Below are positions 55,301-64,000 of a stretch of DNA of 64,000 nt, piece after piece. Source of the stretch: Metopolophium dirhodum (lineage: Eukaryota; Arthropoda; Insecta; Hemiptera; Aphididae); assembly GCF_019925205.1 (NCBI RefSeq), contig NC_083566.1:11160001-11224000 (forward strand), in the 5' to 3' direction. Position 1 is the stretch's first letter. Every line of letters begins with the position of its first letter. The position numbers and the translations under genes are program-made. The notes beneath the pieces are model-generated. The model worked only from the letters and a program-made list of their open reading frames with translations, was not told the DNA's origin and did not search any database.

Positions 55301-58300
55301 AAGATTATATAAGTTATTTTTAAAAACACTAACACTGTATTATTTTAATTCTGTTTTCTCTGTGTAGACCCAGCTTCAGAACACATAATTAAGGGATGCT
55401 ATTTTTTCAACCAGACAAATTCAAATAATTTATGAATATACACAGTCGTTTTTGGTGTATAAGGTACATCAGAGTAAAACTATAGTATGATCATTACCTT
55501 ATTCTCGTCTGGTAGCAAAACATTGTTTTCTCTTAAATTCTCATTGTGGTTCATTAAGCTCATATCAGGCTTACTATAATTATTCTTTGTCATTTGATCT
55601 GGCATGGGCGATTTAATTATACTGTTAGGCAAATGAATACCTACACCTGTTTGATAAGTGTTAAGTCAGGTTTTTAATCATTATCATAAAAATATATTTA
55701 TTAAACAAATATAATATACATAAAATGTTCTTACTGGCAAGTTCTCTGTTGAGTATGATGTAACGTTTGGGCGGCTTGTTTTCAATGAGGACTGTGTGCG
55801 GAATACTGGTTATCAGTGCCATTACGGACTGATATCCGTAAACAGCTGGCTGAATGGCGGTGCCAAACAGACGCAAGTAAGCAGCTTCAAGGGATGTCAA
55901 CAACAATCGACCATCTGAGATCATTAACAAACGATACATATCTTGGGCGAACAATTGCAAAGGAGTCAATTGTACATATTCTTCTCCAAATTTAGTCTTG
56001 ACGATCTAAACACAAGTTTTGCTGTTGTAAAATATGTCTGAAAATATCACTGATCCCTCTCTGCTGTTACCTTTATAGTTTCACCAAGTTTCTCCTGCAT
56101 AGTTTCAATGTTTATAGATTCGCCAAACATTGTTTGGTACACAGACTGAAACTGCAAAACAGACATCTTGTCATTGGACGAGTGTTCCATCAGTACACGG
56201 CGAACTTTTAGAGACAACCTTTGGGCTTCTTTACGGTCCACAGCTATCAAAAACAGCTCACCGTGATTGTCCACCACCTTTAGTAATGCAACAAATGTTT
56301 AACATGATTAGAAAAAAAATCATACCGTCTATACTCTGTACACGAGCCTGTACTAATTTGCACCAAAATAAATACAGATTGAACTACAAATTTTATGAAC
56401 TAACTTACTATGTTTTATATTTTGTGCTAATCAACAGTTTAAAATTTTGCTTTTAAAAATAAAATAGTTAAAATAATTTTATTTAAAAAAAAAATGTTAA
56501 GAATATTGATTAGAACATAATATTATACTACATAGTAAGTTAGTTAATTACATTAGTCAGTTTTAATGTTGCAGTAAACCTAACCTGTGTATCATGCAAT
56601 TGAAATCACCGTTGGTAATCCAAAAAGTAGTATTTAATTTGCAACAAAATGTAAACTGATTAGTCTAGATTGAACTAATGTTATTTCTAATTTGTTTAAC
56701 TAATGTATTCACAAAAATCAACAATGTTCACAAATATTTATACCTGTCTACCCAAGAACAGCTGTAAGGAAGTGTTCTTAATACAACTATTATGGCATTG
56801 CCTATGCATTCATCAACATACAAGTTCAAATCTTCAGTATGAAGAGTATGACATTCATTGCGAGTTAATTCTCTAAATCAATCATCCGAAAGTATCTAAC
56901 ACCAAACAATTTATTGCTTTCCTACAATGATAGTTCTTTGTTTTTTAGTCTATTATTGATTAAAATATCATATTATATATCTTAACAATCGAAATTTAGA
57001 TTAGTATTTTTGTGTTAGTAATTATCTTCTCATTATATGCAACATGGATATTTGGACATTATTAACTAATAAGTATATAATTAAATAGTATAATACCCAG
57101 TACCCACTAAATTGTAAGTACATGAATTTGTAGGCGGTGTTCAGCCGGAAATGTATTGCAAAAATATGACTAGCGTCAGCTTCGATATCATATCGTTATC
57201 CGTAAATTATTTTGAATAGTAAACATAATTTTCATATTGTGCAAATATATTTTAATTTTGTCATTTATGGAGCATACTACAAATCTTTTTTTCTTATTAT
57301 TAAAATTACACACATGTAACAATCTGTAACACATGTCTTCAATCTCCTATGTTTTGATATTATATTTTATCTTACCTTGACAGCATCATCAAGCTTTTGT
57401 AACAGTTCGATGAGTGTCTCACATTCATATACGGAAGGTTTAAGAGCATAGCCATACTGCCACAAGAAGGCGTTTTGTAATTGACTAATTTGCAGTGGAT
57501 AAACAGCCAATGCGGCCAACTGATCACCAAGCACATTTTGTTTCACATCAGTCGTCAATGACACGCGGCGCTCTCCTTCCAAATCGTCTTCGATCTATAA
57601 TAAACATCATTGTTTAACAAATGCAAAATTAACATTGAACATATTATACTAATTTTCAACAAATATAGTATACAAATAGATAATCAAATTTTTTAAATAA
57701 AAACATAAAACAATTGTTCACAATATATTATGCAACTATAAATTTTTTTTGGGGGGGAGGGTACTGTAGGTTTTGAATACGTATGTTTGTTTTGGCAGAA
57801 TGTTTAAGTGGGTACCCGTAAGTATCTGCCATGCCCGGGTGGGAGATGGCGGCCTCTCCCTCCGTACACCGAGACTGCCCGAAGAAAAATGCTGCCCGTG
57901 GCCGAGTTTGAACCGGTGATTAAGGCATCGCAACCTTAGTCCACTCAGCCACTTCGTCCCCCACTATAAAAATTATATTGATTATTGACTCCCTAATAAA
58001 AGAAAAATATTTAAATAGTTTTAGTTATCCTCTCAAATTATACGATTTGAATAATTATAAAAAAAAAAATTTTTTTAATAGATAAGTTAACTCATATTGG
58101 GTTTTAAAATTCAAACATTTTTTTCTGGAGTTAAAAGTTTTAAGTTGAACAAATAAACAAAATAATCCATGTAATATTTTAATAATAAACCTAAAGCATA
58201 ACGATAGTTGGGAATTATAATAAATTAATGAGTTTATAGGAGGATCCTGTGTAATACACAGTATTTCTGAGGAACACGAAACACACATACATAACACAGA

Positions 58301-61300
58301 ACGAAAAATGAACGCCACCCTCCGTTCAAAAGCCATAACATAAAAAAAAATTTAACACTCAACAGTTTGGAAATCCAAATGTTTCTTAGTATTTGCAACG
58401 TTGAACATTTTCTGTAAATCATTATGTGGTAACTTGAACAATTACAAGTATCACACAAACCAACACCGGAATACACAAAAAAAAAAACCATCTGAAAATA
58501 CCTTTACAATGTGCGGTATTGATTCGAACAGTTCGATCAATTTTGTGAATCCAAAATCAGCTACTTTACACTGATGACCAAAATGGTGATGGTAAGAAGG
58601 TATGAACTTATTAAATAACAGACAACACTGCGGGGCATGACTTAACAACTCTATTACCTAGATAAATGTTTATTATTATTGTTTCAAAATTTGATTGGGC
58701 CAAGTCTTGAGTCAAGAAATTCGTTGTCAAATCAAATCTCCCTGAAATTGTTACTGAAAACTCACTTCTTTAGCAAAGGCTTTGGTGCGTTCAATTTCTT
58801 CTGGAGTCTGTTCTCGTTTAGGGATTGCCACTGATTTTTGACCATCCAGATGACCGATGACGACGGTATTTTCTGATACTTGCGTTAATAGATCATCAAG
58901 AGAACACAAGCCATAATCGACTGGATCAAAAGCACGTCCCACTATGACAATTGGGTTGTTGAACAAGAACTTTTTTGGAACTTCGCTTTTATAAAATCGG
59001 TACTTCGCTTTTGTCCAAGTTTTCGGGAACTCAACTCTTTTGGAACTCAACTTTTTTAGGAACTTACCTTTTATAAAATCGGAACTTAACTTTTTAGGAA
59101 CTTAACTTTTTTGGAACTCAACTTTTTTGGAACTTGCCTTTTATAAAATCGGAACTTAACTTTTTAGGAACTTAACTTTTTTGGAACTCAACTTTTTTGG
59201 AACTTACCTTTTATAAAATCGGAACTTAACTTTTTAGGAACTTAACTTTTCTGGAACAGCTTTTTTGGAACTCAACTTTTTTGGAACTCAACTTTTTTGA
59301 ACTTAACTTTTATAAAATCGGTACTTAACTTTTTCGGAACTCCATTTTTCTAGAACAGCTTTTTGGAACTTAACTTTTTTGAAACTCAACTTTTCTGGAA
59401 CAGCTTTTTTGGAACTCAACTTTTATAAAATCGGTACTTAACTTTTTCGGAACTCCATTTTTCTGGAACAGCTTTTTGGAACTCAACTTTTTTGGAACTT
59501 ACCTTTTATAAAATCGGAACTTTGGAACTCAACTTTTTTGGAACTTAACTTTTATAAAATCGGAACTTAACTTTTTTGGAACTCAACTTTTTTGAACTTA
59601 ACTTTTATAAAATCGGAACGAACTTTTTTTGGAACTCAACTTTTTTGAACTTAACTTTTCTAAAATCGGAACTTTTTTGGAACTCAACTTTTTTGAACTT
59701 AACTTTTATAAAATCGGAACTAACTATTTTGGAACTCAACTTTTTTTGAACTGAACTTTTCTAAAATCGGAACTAACTTTTTTGGAACTCAACTTTTTTG
59801 GAAATCAACTTTTTTTGGAACTTACCTTTTGTCCAAGTTTTTTGAAACTGACCTTATTTGGAACTTAACTTTTATAAAATCGGAACTTAATATTTTTGAT
59901 CCAACAAAGTTGTTAAAAATCTCCCTACCAAAATAATTGTTCATCATCTATCACATTTTTATAATGCTGCCCTTCGCCTATCTTACTTCCCAACTACTTG
60001 GAAATCATCATTCATTGTCACTGTACTCACACCTGGTAAGCCCCCAGAACAACCCTTCTCGTTCCGGCCTATTAGCCTTCTACCGGTTCTTGGAAAAATA
60101 TTAGAAAAAGTCATCCTCAAGCGCATCACTACCATTGCGTAATTGAACAACAGTATTCCAAACTTCCAGTTTGGTTTCCACAACCCATCAACTTCACCGT
60201 GTAGTGGACACCATCTCAACAGCACTCGAAACCAAAAAATACTGCGCTGGAGTCTTTTTAGACGTTGCGAAAGCATTTGATACCGTCTGGCACGAAGGTC
60301 TTCTTTTTAAACTAAAAAAAATATTCCCTGCCTCTTTATACCTAATGCTTAAATCATATCTAGAAAATCGTTCATTTAATGTCCGCCACAACTTACAACA
60401 CTAATCAATTTCCTATCTCTGCTGGTGTCCCTCAAGGATATAACATATACACGTCAGACCTGCCTACATCTGAAGATACTATATTTGGAACATATGCTGA
60501 TGATACCGTTTTATTATCAGTTTCTTCCGACTATACCATTGCATCTCAACAAACTCACCTAAATAATCTTTCACAATGGTTCTACAATTGGAAGATAAAA
60601 ATCAACGAATTTAAGTCTTCCTTTGTCACTTTTACACTTAGACCTCATAGCTGTCCAGTTGTATCAATAAACAACATTGACATCCCTCACTCGACCGAAG
60701 TTAATTACCTTGGGCTCATACTTGACAGACGCTTAACTTGGTCTCCTCATCTTAAGAATAAGCGAAAAAAGCTTAATTCCAGACTCCACCTTTTAAGACT
60801 CCTTCGTTCGAACTTAACTATACCTATCAAAATAATCCTATATAAAACTCTTCTTAAACCAATTTGGACGTATGGCATTGTAATCTGGGGCTTTGCAAAG
60901 AATTAAAATAAAAGAACTATTCAAGCCTTCCAAAACATACTTCAACGTGTAATCACTGGCACACCCCTGGTTTGTCTCAAATGAGTCATTAAATTACGAC
61001 CTAAAATTACCATCCATCAATGAAACTGCCTCTATCTTCTACAAGCGCTTCCACTCCACAAACTACGAGAAAATCCTTATCAACTAATAAACGAATTAGC
61101 CTCACTTACACTCCCCGGCAATCCAGCTAGACGCCTCAAAAGAAACTGGTGCCGTGACCTGATAACTTAAGATTAAGTACTTAAAATATTCTGGGGTGTC
61201 ACAAATGTGTGATTTCCCCTTCATGTATATAAATTAAACCTGTGAACTATCTGTAAAACATTTATATTACTTATTGTACTCGATGTATAGATTGTAATTT

Positions 61301-62474
61301 TTCATAATAAAGTCAAATATATTTATAAAAAAAAAAAAAAAGTACTTACATATAAGTCGATCAGAAACTATTTACATTGAATGTTAATAGTAAAAAGCTA
61401 TTAAAATATTTATTATTTGTATATATTGTTAATAATAATCAAGACTTAAATATTAGCAGTAATCTTGTTCCTTTCACAAAATGTTGTTTACATTCATTAT
61501 TGGAATTACAATAAACTACAGTTTCCAGCTTCTATATACTAAACAACATTACTTTTTTTTTTTAATTTTCAAAATGCAATCTGCACCTTGTGCCGGTGAT
61601 TTATTTATACGTAATATAATAAAATTGATACTAGTGATGGGTACCCGATTGTTTAATTAAATTATCTACACGATTTCAATAAAAAAATATCTATGAAGTA
61701 TAAACATCCGCATTTCTATTAACTACAAATTCTTAATTGTATGAGCATACATATTGCATATTATATTTTTCGAAAAATTATTTAAAAAAAACAAGAATAA
61801 TTCCTATTATATGTCACACGGGTTGATCTAGCAAATTACTGCTACGACAAATGTGCAATTTTTTTAAGCATAATCTGTTTCGAAAACGTATAGAAAATAG
61901 TTTGTTTTAAGAATGTGTGTCTTGATAACAACTAATTTAATTTAAAGTGTATTGTTATATTATATTATAATGAAAAATAATAATTATAGTAAAATATATA
62001 ATTGCAAAACATATAATACCTATATCTAGCCATCTGGGGTATCAACCACACAAAAAAAGGTGTAAGTATGCAGTATGCTAATAAAATACATGAGGTGTAT
62101 AATGTATTTCTCGTGTATTTATGTATATAAAATATAAAGATTGATAACATTATATTGATTTAAAAACTTCGCGCAAACCTGGCGTATAGTTTATGCAAAA
62201 AGGTACATATTAAACTTGGCGAGGTGAAACGAAGACGGCCTTTGGACAGTTCGGTCTCGCGTATTGTATACATTGCGCTTTTAGGATTAAACTTATAAAC
62301 GCTTCCACGTCAACCAGTTAACAGATTGTCCGTGACAATAAATATTTAATCTAAGTCTTAAAGTAAATGTAAATAGTAATAACACGAAAACAAACTTACG
62401 CGTAAACATCGACTCTTCCTAGCTAGAGTGCCGCCGTCGTCGCCGAAGAAACAGCTATCTTCATCAATCTTCAT
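52354..62474 (-). CDS. MARF1-like (limkain-b1) gene with LOTUS domains, copy B
   Basis: Exons equivalent to copy A, 5' to 3': 62474-62400 (tentative), about 58969-58766, 58657-58502, 57594-57376, 56277-56071, 56005-55735, 55646-55498, 52728-52473, 52403-52354. I saw no coding differences; the differences lie in introns (for example an extra A near 58480). Splice sites and phases are all preserved, so both copies are equally intact. The same caveat applies: only LOTUS and tail exons, no NYN nuclease. Unlike copy A, there is no LTR element about 0.7 kb downstream. Confidence 0.8.
52812..52979 (-). ncRNA. Candidate C/D-box snoRNA 1, copy B
   Basis: Same as 37410-37577: box C at 52979-52973, box D at 52815-52812. 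Confidence 0.5.
53590..53749 (-). ncRNA. Candidate C/D-box snoRNA 2, copy B
   Basis: Same as 38188-38347: box C at 53749-53743, box D at 53593-53590. Confidence 0.5.
54237..54387 (-). ncRNA. Candidate C/D-box snoRNA 3, copy B
   Basis: Same as 38835-38985: box C at 54387-54381, box D at 54240-54237. Confidence 0.45.
57743..57962 (-). mobile_element. tRNA-derived SINE, copy B
   Basis: Duplicate of 42341-42560 with the same ACTATAAA flanks (57735-57742 and 57963-57970), so it was inserted before the duplication. Confidence 0.75.
58953..59893 (+). repeat. GGAACTT minisatellite, copy B
   Basis: Same unit order as 43550-44490, with one visible base change (GACCTTATTTGG at about 59850 versus GACCTTTTTTGG). 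Minisatellites usually change length quickly, so the match implies very recent common origin. Confidence 0.9.
59893..61343 (+). mobile_element. Jockey-like LINE remnant, copy B
   Basis: Duplicate of 44490-45940 with the same frameshifts, the same deletion after GVPQG and the same poly(A) tail. Confidence 0.85.
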
Positions 62475-63084
62475 CTCGCTCCGAACTGAAACTTGAAAGT
62501 ATCGAAATATTTTATGAAAATAACCTGATCATAATGAAATGTGCGAGTTTGTGTTAAAACTTATACATTATAATAATATATACAACTTAACGAACTGTCC
62601 GTTTATATTGATGGCATATTATTGTTTTGTTCACTGAAATTATTAGAATTATTATTAATCGTCGCCGACGAATGTCAACTATTGACGATTTCCATGGATA
62701 TTATTATAAAATATATTAGTCACTATGATAAATCCATAGAACTTATATATTATACTCACTACCTATACGGTCTGTTGATAAATCGTATGCACCAATGTGT
62801 ATTTGTATAAATACATGTATTAAATACGCCTTGGTATGCACTTTTACAGAAATCTTTGTGAACAGCAATGTATTTACTTTGGTTTTCTATTTCAGTTTTA
62901 GTTCGCATGCCAAATTTAACCATGCAAAACTGGTCCGCAATTTTATAGACATTCTATTATTCGAGAATGCATTATCCCGTCAGTTCCTCTAGACACAGTG
63001 TTTGAGAAATTATATTTTTTCGGTAACTATAATTAAATTACAATATGAATTTTTATAAGTTACCGCTATGTAGGTACTTGTGAC

Positions 63085-64000
63085 CATGGGTGTAACTAGG
63101 ATTGAATAGTTACAGGGGCTAGAGTCCTAGAAAACCAAAGTGTAAAATACACACCCCCACACCCCCTCTAATCAGCGTCAATTCAATAGTCACAAAAACT
63201 TTGCTAAAATCAAGTATCTATACTTCAAACACTCACAACAATTTAATTTGACTTTTTTGTAGACATTTTTTTTTTTTTAAAAGGAAGACAAACTTATGAG
63301 GAATCTTGTATTAAATTTTCAAATCTTAGATTTAAAAAGAACAATTTTTACGAATTTATAACTTAAAATAATTTTCACATTTTCGTCATTTTTACGTATT
63401 GTGTCAAAATACGAACTTTAAATGCTTATAAAAAAGAAAATTGTGACATATATTTTTAATATTTTTCAACTGCTATTGTAACAATATAATAGAAGCCTTG
63501 TATTATGTTTTTAACCAAAAGCATTTTATTGATATTTATAGAAAAAATTGAAAACTAAAAATGTCCGTCAACAGCTCAAAACAAGTTAAACATTTTGAAA
63601 ATTGTATCGTGTAAGGAAAATGCTAATACAATGCTAAGGTATAAACATCCAGTGAAAATGCCATGTACTTCATTCTACAGCCATTATCGATTTTGCGTAG
63701 AAATGACCGCTTTTCCTAAATTTATTTTAGTTTTTCCCAGTGCTTTTGAAAACCACTGAGAATTTTTAACATTGATCACACAGTACGATGCAACTATAAT
63801 ATAACTATATTATAAGAATAGGTAGGTACGCCAATAAGTGTACCTATTTAAATATAATAAAACAACATATAATATTATGATGGGCCATAGCTTGAAGCTA
63901 ATATGCAATAAGCAGATAAGCTATACACAACACGCACATTTCTCCCGCGAAAACTATGACCAATATTACGATAAATTCGTACTTGGTACATCCCCACGTA
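63085..64000. mobile_element. Left part of the foldback-type element, copy B (runs off the window)
   Basis: Starts CATGGGTGTAACTA after CTTGTGAC (63077-63084), as in copy A at 47682, and contains the plus-oriented R1 part. Its right end is outside the window. Confidence 0.7.

Larger units (their letters stand above)
50253..64000. repeat. Segmental duplication, copy B (continues past the window)
   Basis: Corresponds to 28473-48598 of copy A without the LTR/hAT insertion. The uninterrupted site at 51655-51670 gives the ancestral target. Gene, snoRNA, SINE, minisatellite and LINE content is the same as in copy A. The junction CCAAAACTCG|ACTACCGGG at 50252/50253 is the breakpoint. Confidence 0.92.

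Overview
The window is AT-rich eukaryotic (insect) genomic DNA. It has multi-exon genes with short GT-AG introns, polyadenylation signals, many TAGGTA-type runs and dense transposable elements. These features, and the repeat families carrying an ACGATTCTGAGCG-type core, suggest a hemipteran, most likely an aphid. That assignment is inference. All exon limits below were placed by hand from splice sites and reading phase.

Layout. (1) 363-13521, plus strand: the 3' part of a gene for a KASH-domain nuclear-envelope protein (klarsicht/nesprin type). Four coiled-coil/spectrin-like exons are followed, after a 10.6-kb intron, by the KASH exon ending in GPPPT. A minus-strand gene for a trypsin-fold serine protease homologue (924-2075) lies inside one of its introns, and all three catalytic triad positions appear substituted. 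The long intron holds a pogo-like MITE and possible alternative promoters. (2) About 13.7-19.5 kb: intergenic, with simple repeats and one copy of a dispersed repeat (17924-18465). (3) About 19.5-28.4 kb: a left-truncated Polinton/Maverick-like element of very high AT content. It carries a capsid-like remnant, a 412-residue protein with a triplicated module, a small protein with an OB-fold-like pattern, a DDE integrase, a zinc-finger protein and a 1463-residue protein-primed family B DNA polymerase. Gene ends are marked by palindromes. (4) 28473-50252 and 50253-64000 (running off the window): two nearly identical tandem copies of one segment. Each carries a minus-strand gene encoding LOTUS/OST-HTH domains of the MARF1 (limkain-b1) family, candidate C/D-box snoRNAs in one intron, a tRNA-derived SINE, a minisatellite, a dead Jockey-like LINE and a foldback-type element with 8-bp target duplications. 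Only the first copy has a gypsy-type LTR element (29884-36258). That element is itself split by an apparently intact hAT transposon (30681-33333). The second copy keeps the clean empty site at 51661.

How things fit together. Gene-level function comes from the KASH gene (nucleus-cytoskeleton linkage), the protease homologue (probably secreted, non-catalytic) and the LOTUS gene (RNA-binding, germline-type mRNA control). The rest is layered mobile DNA whose order of arrival can partly be read: the foldback element, SINE and LINE came before the duplication; the LTR element is present in one copy only; the hAT entered the LTR element last. The two copies are so alike that a mis-joined pair of haplotypes must be excluded before calling this a true tandem duplication.
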